Origin: Nannocystis sp. RBIL2
Lineage (GTDB): Bacteria; Myxococcota_A; Polyangia; Nannocystales; Nannocystaceae
NCBI RefSeq assembly: GCF_026626745.1
Contig: NZ_JAPNJW010000001.1
Coordinates: 1,270,001-1,334,000 of the forward strand
Direction: 5' to 3'
DNA length: 64,000 nt
The position numbers were made by a program, and so were the translations under genes. A model generated the notes under the pieces. That model ran no database searches. It saw only the letters and a list, made by a program, of their open reading frames with translations, and had not been told where the DNA came from. Positions 41,552 through 52,595 of this stretch are shown here, piece by piece (within the stretch, counting starts at the first letter, position 1; the number at the start of each line of letters is the position of its first letter).

Positions 41552-42679
41552 ATGAAGATCACCAGCAATTTCGACGGCGGCAACATCCTCGTCCGCGACA
41601 TCGCCGACCCTGGCGACGCCCACCTCGAGATCCGCCGCGACAACAACTCCGACTTCTTCCAGTGGTTCTACTTCCGCGCCTCGGGCGTGCGTGACACCCC
41701 GCTCGTCCTGCACATCGACAACGCGGGCACCAGCAGCTACCCGCCGGGCTGGAAGGACTACCGCGCAGTCGCCTCGTACGATCGCGAGCAGTGGTTCCGC
41801 GTGCCGACCGACTACGACGGCGAGCGCCTCACGATCCGCCACACCCCCGATCACGACAGCGTCTGGTACGCCTACTTCGCGCCCTACTCGCACGAGCGCC
41901 ACCAGGACCTCGTCGCCGCCTGCCAGACCTCGCCGCAGTGCCGCCACGAGCTGCTCGGCGCCACCGTCGACGGCCGCGACCTCGACCTCCTCGTCATCGG
42001 CGAGCCCGCGCCCGGCAAGCGCGTGTGCTGGATCGTCGCCCGCCAGCACCCCGGCGAGACCATGGCCGAGTGGTTCATGGAGGGCCTGCTCGAGCGCCTG
42101 CTCGACGACGAAGACCCGGTCGCCCGTCTTCTGCTGACGAAGGCCGTCTTCTACTGCGTCCCCAACATGAACCCCGACGGGTCCTTCCGCGGCAACCTGC
42201 GCACCAACGCCACCGGCGCCAACCTCAACCGCGAGTGGCTGGAGCCCACGCGCGAGCGCAGCCCCGAGATCTACTACGTCCGCAAGCGGATGGAGCAGAC
42301 CGGCGTCGACTTCTGCCTCGACGTCCACGGCGACGAGGCCCTGCCCTACAACTTCATCGCCGGCCCCGACGGCGTCGCCTCCGTCACCCAGCGCGTGCTC
42401 GACCTGCAGGAGGAGTACGAGCGCCTGCTGATGCGCAGCAGCCCCGACTTCCAGCTCGAGTACGGCTACGACGCGGTGGCCCCGGGCACCGCCAACATGA
42501 CGATGTGCACCACGTTCATCGCCGACCGCTTCGGTTGCCTGTCGATGACGCTCGAGCAGCCGTTCAAGGACACCGCCGACTCGCCGCACGAGCTGGTCGG
42601 CTGGTCGCCCGAGCGCTGCCGCAAGCTCGGCCGCGCCAACCTCGACGCGCTTTACGGCGTCCTCGACCGCCTGCGCTGA
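41552..42679 (+). CDS. M14-family zinc carboxypeptidase (cytosolic carboxypeptidase type)
   Basis: The 375-residue protein has an N-terminal beta domain (1-120) typical of the cytosolic carboxypeptidase (CCP/Nna1-like) subfamily and an M14 peptidase domain with RQHPGETMAEW (zinc ligands His166 and Glu169), NMNPDGSFRGNLRTNATGANLN and LDVHGDEALPYNF (zinc His259), with the likely catalytic Glu in MTLEQPF near 344. It removes C-terminal amino acids; bacterial CCPs have unclear natural substrates, possibly acidic peptides. The ATG at 41552 follows GGAAC. The stop is 8 bases from a hairpin shared with the convergent RNase R gene. Confidence 0.9.
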   Translation: MKITSNFDGGNILVRDIADPGDAHLEIRRDNNSDFFQWFYFRASGVRDTPLVLHIDNAGTSSYPPGWKDYRAVASYDREQWFRVPTDYDGERLTIRHTPDHDSVWYAYFAPYSHERHQDLVAACQTSPQCRHELLGATVDGRDLDLLVIGEPAPGKRVCWIVARQHPGETMAEWFMEGLLERLLDDEDPVARLLLTKAVFYCVPNMNPDGSFRGNLRTNATGANLNREWLEPTRERSPEIYYVRKRMEQTGVDFCLDVHGDEALPYNFIAGPDGVASVTQRVLDLQEEYERLLMRSSPDFQLEYGYDAVAPGTANMTMCTTFIADRFGCLSMTLEQPFKDTADSPHELVGWSPERCRKLGRANLDALYGVLDRLR

Positions 42680-42686
42680 GCCCCGA

Positions 42687-42712
42687 CGCGCCTGTCCCTG
42701 CGGACAGGCGCG
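42687..42712. terminator. Bidirectional hairpin terminator made from the repeat core
   Basis: CGCGCCTGTCC (42687-42697), loop CTGC, GGACAGGCGCG (42702-42712). It lies in the 39-base gap between the convergent carboxypeptidase and RNase R genes. A second, shorter copy (42734-42753) lies in the RNase R coding end. Confidence 0.75.
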
Positions 42713-42718
42713 CTCCGA

Positions 42719-44734
42719 TCAGCGCTCGTGCTTGCCTGTCCCTTCGGACAGGCGCATCACGAACGCGAACTCGATCTTGCGCCGCTGCACGCTGCTGTCG
42801 ATCACCTCGACCACCAGGCGGTCGCCGACCGTCAGGGTGAAGCCGGAGCGCTGGCCGACCAGCTTGACCCCGGAGGTGTCGAGCTGGAACACCTCGCCGC
42901 GGTCGCGCTCGAGGTTGCCGAGGCGCACCAGCCCGTCGACGAACGGCCGGTCGACCTGCACGAACACCCCGGGCGCGCCGATGCCGGACACCGTCGCCTC
43001 GAAGCGGTCGCCCACGCGGTCGCGCAGGAACAGCGCCGCGAACAGCGACTTGCTGTCGCGCTCGGCGTCGGCGACCGCGCGCTCGCGCAGGCTGCTGCGG
43101 ACCGACTGCTCGGCCGTCTGCTCGCGCTGCGGCATCGCCGGCACCGGCTCCGGCCCCGGCAGCCCGCCGATCTTCGCCAGGTGGGCCTTGAGCACGCGGT
43201 GCACGATCAGGTCCGGGTAGCGCCGGATCGGCGACGTGAAGTGCGCGTAGGCGTCGCTGGCCAGCGCGAAGTGGCCGACGTTGTCGACGCTGTACTGCGC
43301 CTGCGCCATCGCCCGCAGCATGAACATGTGCAGCGCCGCGCGACGCGGGTGGTTCTGGGTGCGGTTGAGGAACTTCTGCGCCCCGCGCGGCGTGGTCAGC
43401 TTCTCCGGGTCGGCCTTGGCGCCCAGCGCCTCGGCCACCGTCGCCAGCTGCTCGAGCCGCGCCGGGTCGGGCGGCGCGTGGATCCGGTAGACCAGCGGCA
43501 GCTTGGCCCCCACCGCCACCCGCCCGACCGCCTCGTTGGCGGCCAGCATCAGCTCCTCGATCAGGTTGTACGCCCGCGCCAGCTCGGCGCTGGCCCGCGT
43601 CGGCACGATGTCGCGGATGCGCTCGGGGTCGTCCTGGTCGAGCAGCACCTTGATCTCCGGCACGTTGAGCTCGATCGCCCCGCGCCGCAGCCGGCGCGCG
43701 CGCAGTTGGTCGGCCGCCGCCCGCAGCGCCGCGATCCGCGAGCAGACCTCCGGTGGCTGGGTCGCCTGCGTACCTGTCTCATCGGACAGCACCGCCGCGA
43801 CCTCCTCGTAGGTCAGGCGCTTGCGGCTGTGGATGACCGCCGCGCGCAGCACCAGCTCGTCGATCTCGCCGTCGGCCTCGAGGCGGAAGCTCGCCACCAT
43901 CGCCAGGCGGTCCTGCTCGGGCACCAGCGAGCACATGTGCGACGACAGGGCCCGCGGCAGCATCGGGATCGACCGGTTGGGCAGGTAGCACGAGAAGCAG
44001 CGCCAGGCCGCTTCGCGGTCGATCGCCGTGCCCTCGCGGACGTAGTGCGACACGTCGGCCACGGCCACGTGCACGCGCACCGCCCCGTGCGAGCCCTCGC
44101 CGGCGATCGCCTCGACGCACACCGCGTCGTCGAAGTCGCGGGCGTCGACCGGATCGATCGTCATGAACTCGAGCCCGCGCAGGTCGGCGCGGTTCGCCAG
44201 GTCCTCCGGCTGCACCGTCTCCGGCACCGCCTCGGCCTCGGCCAGCACATCGGACGCGAACTCCGGGTCGATGTTGTACTCGAGCAGGATCTTCGCCTGC
44301 TCGGTCGCCAGCGTGTTCGGCGGGCCCAGCAGTCGCTCGATCCGGACCACCCCGCCGTCGCGGTTGTCGAACGGGTAGCGCGTGATCGCGGCGACCACCA
44401 CGATGTCCTCGGGGACAGGCGTATCGTCCTCGACGTCCGGCCGCAGCAGCACGCGCGGGTCGTCGCACTCGAGCACGCGGACGCGGCCGATCCGGCGCAC
44501 CTGCCCGGTCAGGCGCGTGCGACCGCGGCGCACGATCCGCACGATCTCGCCCTCGAAGCCCTTCTCGGACGGCCAGCTGTGGACCTCCACCTCGTCGCCG
44601 TCCAGCGCGCCGCCCATGCGGACGCGCGGAATGAAAACAGTACCTTCACCATCGAGGCGCTCGGCGAAGCCGAAGCCTCCGGGGTTGACGACCAGCTTCG
44701 CGGCCGCGGCCCCCTTTGTCTCTTCTTTACTCAC
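42719..44734 (-). CDS. rnr: Ribonuclease R (RNB-domain exoribonuclease)
   Basis: The 671-residue protein degrades RNA 3' to 5', including structured RNA. It has an N-terminal OB (CSD) region (about 10-175), the RNB catalytic domain starting near 180 with DPVDARDFDDA (Asp194, Asp200, Asp202, Asp203 bind metal), ALSSHMCSLVPEQDRLAM and YAHFTSPIRRYPDL, and a C-terminal S1 domain (about 570-655). Slightly shorter than E. coli RNase R because the N-terminal HTH and basic tail are small. The start is weakly defined; GTG at 44734 is chosen, because the frame upstream has no homology. Three diverged hairpin repeats (42734, 43773, 44403) are in frame. Confidence 0.92.
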   Translation of the reverse strand: MSKEETKGAAAAKLVVNPGGFGFAERLDGEGTVFIPRVRMGGALDGDEVEVHSWPSEKGFEGEIVRIVRRGRTRLTGQVRRIGRVRVLECDDPRVLLRPDVEDDTPVPEDIVVVAAITRYPFDNRDGGVVRIERLLGPPNTLATEQAKILLEYNIDPEFASDVLAEAEAVPETVQPEDLANRADLRGLEFMTIDPVDARDFDDAVCVEAIAGEGSHGAVRVHVAVADVSHYVREGTAIDREAAWRCFSCYLPNRSIPMLPRALSSHMCSLVPEQDRLAMVASFRLEADGEIDELVLRAAVIHSRKRLTYEEVAAVLSDETGTQATQPPEVCSRIAALRAAADQLRARRLRRGAIELNVPEIKVLLDQDDPERIRDIVPTRASAELARAYNLIEELMLAANEAVGRVAVGAKLPLVYRIHAPPDPARLEQLATVAEALGAKADPEKLTTPRGAQKFLNRTQNHPRRAALHMFMLRAMAQAQYSVDNVGHFALASDAYAHFTSPIRRYPDLIVHRVLKAHLAKIGGLPGPEPVPAMPQREQTAEQSVRSSLRERAVADAERDSKSLFAALFLRDRVGDRFEATVSGIGAPGVFVQVDRPFVDGLVRLGNLERDRGEVFQLDTSGVKLVGQRSGFTLTVGDRLVVEVIDSSVQRRKIEFAFVMRLSEGTGKHER

Positions 44735-44829
44735 GCGCGTGAAGATGCCGACCCAATTCCCCCCGCGCAACCCGCGACGAAGCGCGGCAAACGCACGCGC
44801 GCGCGAGCACGCCCGAAGGCCGCCGCGGC

Positions 44830-46164
44830 CTAACGGAAGGCTCGCAGGTGACCGTCGTCGCAGCCGACGACGAGCGTGCCGTCGTCCGTGATCGCGACCG
44901 ACGAGTCGATGTCGGCGCCGAGCTCGAGGGTCCACAACACCTTGCCGCGCGGCGACACCGCGTAGAGCCGCTCGTCCTGGCTGCCGAAGAAGATGTTGCC
45001 GGCGGCGTCGACGACCGGCGTCGCGTGAATCTTGCCGCCGGTCGGCAGCACCCACTTCACGTCGCCGCCCGCGGACAGCGCGTACAGGTTGCCGTCGAAC
45101 GACGTCGCGTAGACCGCCCCCGCCTCGCCGAGAGCGATCGCCGAGCGGATGTCCTTCTGCGCCACGAAGCTCCAGCGCAGGCTGCCGTCGGTGCGCAGCG
45201 CGTGGACGCGGCCGTCGTCGGCGCCGACGTAGATCGCCCCGTTGTCGCCGAGCGCCGGGCCGCCGTCGACGTCGGCCCGGATCGAGTACGTCCACTGCAT
45301 CGCGCCGTCTGCGCTGAGGGACAGGAACAATCCGTCCTGTCCGCCGACGTAGATCGTGCCGTCGCCCGCCACGAGCGGGGCCGCGAACACGTGCTTGGCC
45401 TGGATCGACGCGTCGGCCGGGTAGTGCCAGCGGATCTGTCCTTCGGGACTGATGCGGTAGACCCCGTCGGCGCCGAGGATGAGATCGCCGTCGGGCGCGA
45501 TCGTCGGACCGCCGTCGGCGTCGCAGCGCGCGCCTTCGGGGCCCGGCACGCGCGCCCCGTCGCAGTTGCCGAGCTTGAGGGTCCACGCGATCGCCTGCTT
45601 GTCGAGGTCGATCGCGTAGAGCGTGTCGTCGTCGGCGCCGACGTAGGCGCGGTTGCCAGCGACCGCGGCCGTCGCCCAGACCATCCCGCCGAGCGTCACG
45701 TCGAGCACGATCTCGCCGGCGCGTGAACCGCCCAGCGCCACGCCGACGAAGCGGCCGGCGTGCGTCCCCACCAGGGCGGCGGCCTCACCGCCGACCTTGC
45801 CGAGCGCGGGCGAGGCGAACAGCACGGCCCCGAGATCGCGGTCCCACAGCTCTTTCGGCTCCTGCGTCGGCCCCTTGCCCTTCGTCGAGCCGGCGTGGCC
45901 GGGGCCGCCGCGGGCCCACTTGCCGGTCGCCGGCGCCGGCGGCCGCGACGTTGCAGATACAGCCGCCTCGGGCGGTCTGGGGGCCACGCAGACCCCGGCC
46001 TCGCAGATTCGGTCGCCTTTGCAGTCGGTGTCCTTGGCGCAACCCGCATCCTGGGTATTCGGCGCCTCGGTCGCCTCGGTCCACTGGCACCCGGCGGCGC
46101 CCAGCACTCCGGCCACCGTCAGCGCAAGCCCTAGAACATCGTTACTTCGACTTCTGCGCGACAC
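44830..46164 (-). CDS. PQQ-like beta-propeller lipoprotein
   Basis: The 444-residue protein has a lipoprotein signal (GAAGC26), a Cys-rich patch (DAGCAKDTDCKGDRICEAGVC) and a WD/PQQ-like propeller (about 120-440) of repeated units such as AAVAGNRAYVGADDDTLYAIDLDKQ, GDGTIYVGGQDGLFLSLSADG, and NGAIYVGADDGRVHALRTDG. It resembles PQQ-binding-like (BamB-type) propellers that bind proteins at the cell surface. The GTG start follows AAGGA at the usual distance and precedes the basic signal peptide. It stands upstream of RNase R on the same strand, separated by 95 bases; the two need not be linked. Confidence 0.87.
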   Translation of the reverse strand: MSRRSRSNDVLGLALTVAGVLGAAGCQWTEATEAPNTQDAGCAKDTDCKGDRICEAGVCVAPRPPEAAVSATSRPPAPATGKWARGGPGHAGSTKGKGPTQEPKELWDRDLGAVLFASPALGKVGGEAAALVGTHAGRFVGVALGGSRAGEIVLDVTLGGMVWATAAVAGNRAYVGADDDTLYAIDLDKQAIAWTLKLGNCDGARVPGPEGARCDADGGPTIAPDGDLILGADGVYRISPEGQIRWHYPADASIQAKHVFAAPLVAGDGTIYVGGQDGLFLSLSADGAMQWTYSIRADVDGGPALGDNGAIYVGADDGRVHALRTDGSLRWSFVAQKDIRSAIALGEAGAVYATSFDGNLYALSAGGDVKWVLPTGGKIHATPVVDAAGNIFFGSQDERLYAVSPRGKVLWTLELGADIDSSVAITDDGTLVVGCDDGHLRAFR

Positions 46165-46511
46165 TCCAGGAGTCCTTTGCCGGGCGCTACCAAGTGAGCG
46201 AAAACTCTTGCCTTTGCGGCAATCTACCTTCGGCTCGGCTTTGACATCAACATTTTGGGGTGGTACCTGTATCCCGATATTCGCGGGAAAAAACGCTCCC
46301 CGGCGCGGGTTCCCGCGCAGGACCGGGCGTCGCCCGGCGCCCCCGGGCACCCCCTTTTTTCTCGCGGGCGCGCCATCGGCGCACACCCCCTCCCCGCCCA
46401 GTGTTCCCCTCGATTCACCCTCTGACCAGCCCTCGAACGACGTTCTGTCGCATTCGCGGTCTGGCTCGGATTTCTGGCCCTCCGGGCCTTCTTTGCGCCT
46501 GAGGAGCACGC
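46165..46511. other. 347-base divergent region
   Basis: No gene is supported. A perfect TTGACA (46241-46246) on the plus strand is a possible -35; the best -10 candidate at the usual spacing is TACCTG, which is weak. Confidence 0.4.
46241..46269 (+). promoter_or_regulatory. Possible sigma-70 promoter
   Basis: TTGACA (46241-46246), 17-base spacer, TACCTG (46264-46269). Only the -35 matches well; the promoter would drive the acetyltransferase-like gene at 46512. Confidence 0.25.
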
Positions 46512-47420
46512 ATGTCCAGCCAGCCAGCCGCCCAGATCTCTTCCGGGACCGACGAGCCGGTCGAAGAGATCTACTACCGCAAGGGCGACATCGACTTCTG
46601 TTTCCTGCTGAACCGCCGGCACCACAACCTCCGCGTGTTCGACTACCGCGTCGGCAACTATCAGCAGAAGCGCGACTTCTTCGACCGGATCGCGCGGGCC
46701 GAGGGTCTGCGCAAGGTCTTCACGGTGGTCGAGAAGCAAGACTCGAAGAGCTGGCGCAGCGTCGGCTTCTCGCGCGAGGGCGCGATCCCGGGTTATTTCC
46801 GCACCGCCGACGCTTACATCATGAGTCGCGTCTACACCGAGGACGGTGAGCCGATTCAGGGCGGAGCGCCGAAGATGGGCGCGCCGCTGGCGTTGCCGGG
46901 CAAGGAGGGCAAGGACAAGGACCTCAAGTCCGTGCCCAAGCCGCGCGGCCTGACCGTCGACTTCATCCGCGACCCCGTGCTGCTGCAGGACATCGTCCGC
47001 GGCGTCGGCCAGGACGCGCTCTACGCCCCGTTCCGCCGCGGCGTCTTCAACCCCGACCTGGCGATCCACGCCAAGACCGGCAAAAAAGAGTACTGGGTCG
47101 GCGCCGAGACCGACAGCTCGTTCGGCCACGCCAAGGTCGACATGCTCACGCCGCCGGTGAAGGACATCGAGCTGCCGGTGCTCGAGTACTGCGTGAAGGC
47201 GCTGCTCGACGAGCTTCACAAGCAGGAGACCGCCAGCGTGTTCGCGCTGTGCGCCGCCGACTGGACGCTGAGCAATCAGGTCTACAGCGAGCTCGGCTTC
47301 AAGGTCACCGCGCGGCTCACCGATCACATCACGCGCGCCGACGAGTTCGTGGGCGCCCAGCTGTGGCACCGCCGCCTGGCCAACGTCGCCGCGCCCAAGC
47401 TGAGCAGCCTGCTCGGCTGA
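46512..47420 (+). CDS. Uncharacterised GNAT-like protein
   Basis: The 302-residue protein has an N-terminal region (YYRKGDIDFCFLLNRRHHNLRVFDYRVG) and a C-terminal part that looks like a GNAT domain: YWVGAETDSSFGHAKVDMLTPPVKDIELPVLEYCVKALLDEL and SVFALCAADWTLSNQVYSELGFKVTARL. This is reminiscent of beta-lysine N-acetyltransferase AblB, which makes a compatible solute, but the partner lysine 2,3-aminomutase (AblA) is not nearby. Weak family assignment. A GAGGAG Shine-Dalgarno precedes the ATG. The middle (about 120-145) is Lys-rich and may be a linker. Confidence 0.65.
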   Translation: MSSQPAAQISSGTDEPVEEIYYRKGDIDFCFLLNRRHHNLRVFDYRVGNYQQKRDFFDRIARAEGLRKVFTVVEKQDSKSWRSVGFSREGAIPGYFRTADAYIMSRVYTEDGEPIQGGAPKMGAPLALPGKEGKDKDLKSVPKPRGLTVDFIRDPVLLQDIVRGVGQDALYAPFRRGVFNPDLAIHAKTGKKEYWVGAETDSSFGHAKVDMLTPPVKDIELPVLEYCVKALLDELHKQETASVFALCAADWTLSNQVYSELGFKVTARLTDHITRADEFVGAQLWHRRLANVAAPKLSSLLG

Positions 47421-47673
47421 TCGATCCCCGACCACGCATCGCGCGTGCGCCCCTCGGCGCGCACGCGCGATGCGTCATTGGTTCGCCGCGCGCCGCGATC
47501 GTGCGCGCCCCTCTCGATGCTCGCCGCCAACCTCGCCGGCGCCACTTGACGCACCTGGGGGTGGGTTTACCTTCACGCCCGACGCCGACCCGGTGGCGCC
47601 TGCGACGAGTCCGCTGGCGCGCGTGCCGGCGGCCTGCGACAACCCTCCGATTCGTTTTTGCCGAAGGTGCCCC

Positions 47674-49566
<1,893 letters not shown>

Positions 49567-49581
49567 GGCCCCGCCGCACCT

Positions 49582-49620
49582 GAAGAGCTCCGCGACCTGA
49601 GTCGCGGAGCTCTTCGCGCT
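49582..49620 (+). terminator. Strong terminator of htpG
   Basis: Perfect 15-base arms GAAGAGCTCCGCGAC (49582-49596) and GTCGCGGAGCTCTTC (49601-49615), loop CTGA, followed by GCGCTTTCTC. Confidence 0.85.
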
Positions 49621-49627
49621 TTCTCGG

Positions 49628-49650
49628 GGCATGTCCCTCCGGACATGTCC
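49628..49650. repeat. Hairpin repeat between htpG and the MYXO-CTERM gene
   Basis: GGCATGTCC, loop CTCC, GGACATGTCC. It lies just beyond the htpG terminator and 16 bases from the end of the convergent gene. Confidence 0.7.
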
Positions 49651-49665
49651 CGAAATCACGCCAGC

Positions 49666-51510
49666 TCAGCGCCGGCGTCGCCGCAGCAACGCCAGCAGGC
49701 CGAGCAGCGCGGCCGAGCCTGCCCCTCCGGACATGTCATTGCGGCAGCCGCAGCCCTCGCCGCCCGTCTGCCCGCCGGTCTCGCCCGCGGTGTCGCTGGA
49801 CTCGCCGCTGCTGCCATTGCCGCCGGTCAGCGGGCCCGTGACCTCGCCGCCGCCGGTGGCCGGCGCGGTCGTGGCCGTGGTCGTCGGCCCGCCGCTGTCG
49901 CTCGCGCTGTCGCCGGTGCCGGAGGACTCGGACATCCCCGTGCCGCTGTCGGTCGTCGGTTCGACCCCATAGGCAGTCATCGTCGCGTTCGAGTCTGCCA
50001 CCAGAGTATTGACGCCGGCGCGGTACTGCAGTCGCGCACTGTTCTCGTACACCCCCGGCGCGCCGAGCTCGACCGTCACGCTGACCGTCTTGCCCTCCCC
50101 CTCGCCGAGGTTGCCGAGCTGCCACGTCACCACTCCGTCGACGTGGCTGCCGTCGTCGGTCGCCGACACGAACGTCACCCCGGCCGGCAGCGTGTCGGTC
50201 AGCACCGCGTCGAGCGCCGGCATCACCCCCATGTTGACGAACGAGATGTCGAACGTGACCTCCGGGACATCCGACTGCGCCGGCGCAGACTTGGTGACCG
50301 AGATCTGCGGCAACCCCTCCGCCGTCGCGCACGGCGCCTCGAACAGCGAATTGAGGAACAGCCGCGTCCCCTGCGTGGTCGGGTTCTGCGAGATCGGCAG
50401 GTCGACGTCGTACTCGTGACCGCCGAGGTAGCTGACCTTGCCCGCAGTCAGGCACGCCGCAGTCAACCCCGTCCCGAGCACGAGGCCCGGACAGATGCCG
50501 TCGACGAAGCCCGTCATCCACACGTCATTGGTCCCGATCGGCGTGCCCGCCTCGGTGATCATGACGATATCGCTGCCCTTGTAGCTGTCGCCCTCCGGCA
50601 GGCTGTACGCCGGCTCGCTGCCGCCGACCGACTGGAACGGCCCGTCGATCTGACCGAACGGCGTGTCGGTCTCGTAGTACTCGTACATGTCCGGCTGGTC
50701 GCCGATGAGGAACCCGCTCGGCGTCAAGAAGTGCCCGTGCTCGGCCAGGTTCTCGAACGCGTTGACCGCCTGACACTCCGCGAACAGGTGCGTCGGGTGG
50801 GTCAGGAACTCGCGCATCTCCGCCACCACCTGCGGGTTCTCCTGCGCGTCCTTCACCCCCCAGTGCATCGACATGAACTGGCAGTAGACCGGGTCGCCCT
50901 CGGCGTCGAACAGCGCCCCGTCGCGCAGGTTGTCCTGGGTCGGGCCCGAGAGCTCGGACGGGTCGAGCATGTCGGGACTGGTGTCCGGCCAGCCGTAGTC
51001 GCCGACCGAGTCGGGGATCCCCGCCGCCATCATGTACTTGCGCGCGATCTTCTGGTTGCCGTCGGCCATCATCGCGATCGTCGGCGCCACCACCAGCGTC
51101 GCCGCGACGTCGCTGGAGAAGCCCTCGCTCGCCTCGTGGACCGCCACGTCGGGGTTGTCCTGCTGCCACGCCTCGACGATCGGCAGCGCGCCCGCGGCGT
51201 CGGCCGCGTCGATCACCCACGGCCCGCCGCGGTAACCGTGGCCGTCGATCGCCGCCCCGCTGGCCACGTCCGTCGCCGAAGCGGTGAAGTCGGCCTCGGC
51301 GTGGCCCTTGCCGGCCTTGATCGCCCAGTGGACCGGCACGCCCTGGCGCAGCAGCTCGTACACGAGCCCGTACGCGCGCAACATGCCCAGGTCCTGGTAA
51401 TCGGTGTCCATCGGGATCACCAGCGAGCCGGCGGCGAAGTCGGCCGCGCTGGCCGACAGCGGCGCGAGCGCGAGCGCCACGGCGACAGCAGAAACACCTG
51501 TACGAGTCAT
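49666..51510 (-). CDS. DUF11-containing surface protein with MYXO-CTERM-like tail
   Basis: The 614-residue protein has a signal peptide (VAVALALAPLSASA), a long N-terminal domain (about 24-400) with SLVIPMDTDYQDLGMLRAYGLVYELL and GGHEYDVDLPISQNP, a DUF11 Ig-like domain (about 415-520, DVPEVTFDISFVNMGVMPALDAVLTDTLP), a Ser/Thr/Gly linker and a C-terminal Cys motif, hydrophobic helix and Arg run (GCGCRNDMSGGAG, then LLGLLALL and RRRR). The tail fits MYXO-CTERM, the proposed target of the myxosortase system, giving anchored or cleaved surface proteins. The N-terminal domain may be an enzyme; the first part resembles proteins with a glutamine-amidotransferase-like Rossmann start, which is unsure. 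A hairpin repeat (49729-49738) is in frame in the tail. Confidence 0.78.
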   Translation of the reverse strand: MTRTGVSAVAVALALAPLSASAADFAAGSLVIPMDTDYQDLGMLRAYGLVYELLRQGVPVHWAIKAGKGHAEADFTASATDVASGAAIDGHGYRGGPWVIDAADAAGALPIVEAWQQDNPDVAVHEASEGFSSDVAATLVVAPTIAMMADGNQKIARKYMMAAGIPDSVGDYGWPDTSPDMLDPSELSGPTQDNLRDGALFDAEGDPVYCQFMSMHWGVKDAQENPQVVAEMREFLTHPTHLFAECQAVNAFENLAEHGHFLTPSGFLIGDQPDMYEYYETDTPFGQIDGPFQSVGGSEPAYSLPEGDSYKGSDIVMITEAGTPIGTNDVWMTGFVDGICPGLVLGTGLTAACLTAGKVSYLGGHEYDVDLPISQNPTTQGTRLFLNSLFEAPCATAEGLPQISVTKSAPAQSDVPEVTFDISFVNMGVMPALDAVLTDTLPAGVTFVSATDDGSHVDGVVTWQLGNLGEGEGKTVSVTVELGAPGVYENSARLQYRAGVNTLVADSNATMTAYGVEPTTDSGTGMSESSGTGDSASDSGGPTTTATTAPATGGGEVTGPLTGGNGSSGESSDTAGETGGQTGGEGCGCRNDMSGGAGSAALLGLLALLRRRRR

Positions 51511-51638
51511 GAGGATTTGTCTCCGACCCGCTTGGACAGACTCCTCAGGGTCCGCTCCAACCTCGCGGGCAAAACCTGTCCCTCGGGACATCCATGAATT
51601 TCGGTGCGCCGATGTCCCACAGCGGCGCCGCGTCCGCA

Positions 51639-51660
51639 CAGCTGTCTTTTCAGACAGCTG
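51639..51660. repeat. Hairpin CAGCTGTCT-TTTC-AGACAGCTG
   Basis: Nine-base arms with a 4-base loop in the gap between the MYXO-CTERM gene start and the end of the BPL-N gene. It is a relative of the repeat family and a candidate terminator. Confidence 0.6.
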
Positions 51661-51695
51661 ACATGCGCCCGCCGACGAGCGCTTACGAACCGGCC

Positions 51696-52550
51696 TCAGC
51701 CGCCGAACACGTCGGAGAAGCGGACCTCCGGCGCGACGTCCCCTGCCGTCGCCACCCAGCGCAGGCCGCTCAACATCAGGTCTTCCTGCACGACCCCGCG
51801 TCCGCCGAGGATCGGGTTGGGCGAGAACAACAGCACGCGCCCCTTGCCGAACTGCGACGCAGTGATCGCCGGCGTGCCCGGCATCTCTCCGGGACCTGTT
51901 CCCTTGGACATGTTATAAATTTCACCGACGAACGCGGCCAGCGGCACGTAGGGCGCCAGCCCCTCGACGGCGACGGGGGTGAAGATGGGCCCGTTGGCGT
52001 AGAACAGTTTGAACGGCTCGCGCCCGGGCGCCGACACATCGAGGCCGGCGATCCCACGCTGCCAGAAATCACCGGTCAGGTTGCGCCCCGCGACGATCCG
52101 CAGCTTGTGGAACTGGTCCTCGCCCTGCAGCGCCATGTACGCCCCGGCGCACACGCCGACGTAGCCGCCGCCGCCGGCCACGAAGTCCTTCACCTGCTGC
52201 TTGCCGACGTCGCCGAGGTTGCGCCCCTGGGTCGAGCCGCTGCCGCCCATGAACACCACGACGTCCTCGTCGGCGAGCGACCCGCCGCGGATGTCCGCGG
52301 GGACAGTCACGCGCAGACGAAAACCCTCGCGCCCCTCGAGCAGCTGCTTGGCCGCCGCGAAGGCCGCCGGATGGACCCCGCCGGCCTTGTACAGCGCCAC
52401 CCGCACTGCTTTTTTCCCCGCGCGCGCTCGCGCCGGCAACATCGCTCCGATCGCCGCCCCGATCGTCGCCCCCAGGATCTCGCGTCGCCGCAGCACCTCC
52501 CGAGCGTGCCACAACTCGCCGCGCCGCGCCGCTCTACCGCCTGGAGACAC
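51696..52550 (-). CDS. BPL-N-like (class I glutamine amidotransferase fold) exported protein
   Basis: The 284-residue protein has a twin-Arg-like N-terminus (RRREILGATIGAAIGAMLPARARA), then a Rossmann-like amidotransferase fold: VRVALYKAGGVHPAAFAAAKQLL, DEDVVVFMGGSGSTQGRNL and VGVCAGAYMAL with the likely nucleophile Cys. This matches the biotin-protein-ligase N-terminal domain family of uncharacterised proteins. No Glu/His triad can be confirmed from reading. The start is uncertain: GTG at 52550 or a GTG just before LRRREIL. It is downstream of the AAA+ ATPase by 45 bases on the same strand and may share its transcript. Confidence 0.78.
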   Translation of the reverse strand: MSPGGRAARRGELWHAREVLRRREILGATIGAAIGAMLPARARAGKKAVRVALYKAGGVHPAAFAAAKQLLEGREGFRLRVTVPADIRGGSLADEDVVVFMGGSGSTQGRNLGDVGKQQVKDFVAGGGGYVGVCAGAYMALQGEDQFHKLRIVAGRNLTGDFWQRGIAGLDVSAPGREPFKLFYANGPIFTPVAVEGLAPYVPLAAFVGEIYNMSKGTGPGEMPGTPAITASQFGKGRVLLFSPNPILGGRGVVQEDLMLSGLRWVATAGDVAPEVRFSDVFGG

Positions 52551-52595
52551 GGTGTGGCCTCGCGCGCGATGCCTCGCGCGGCCGCTCGCCGCGGC

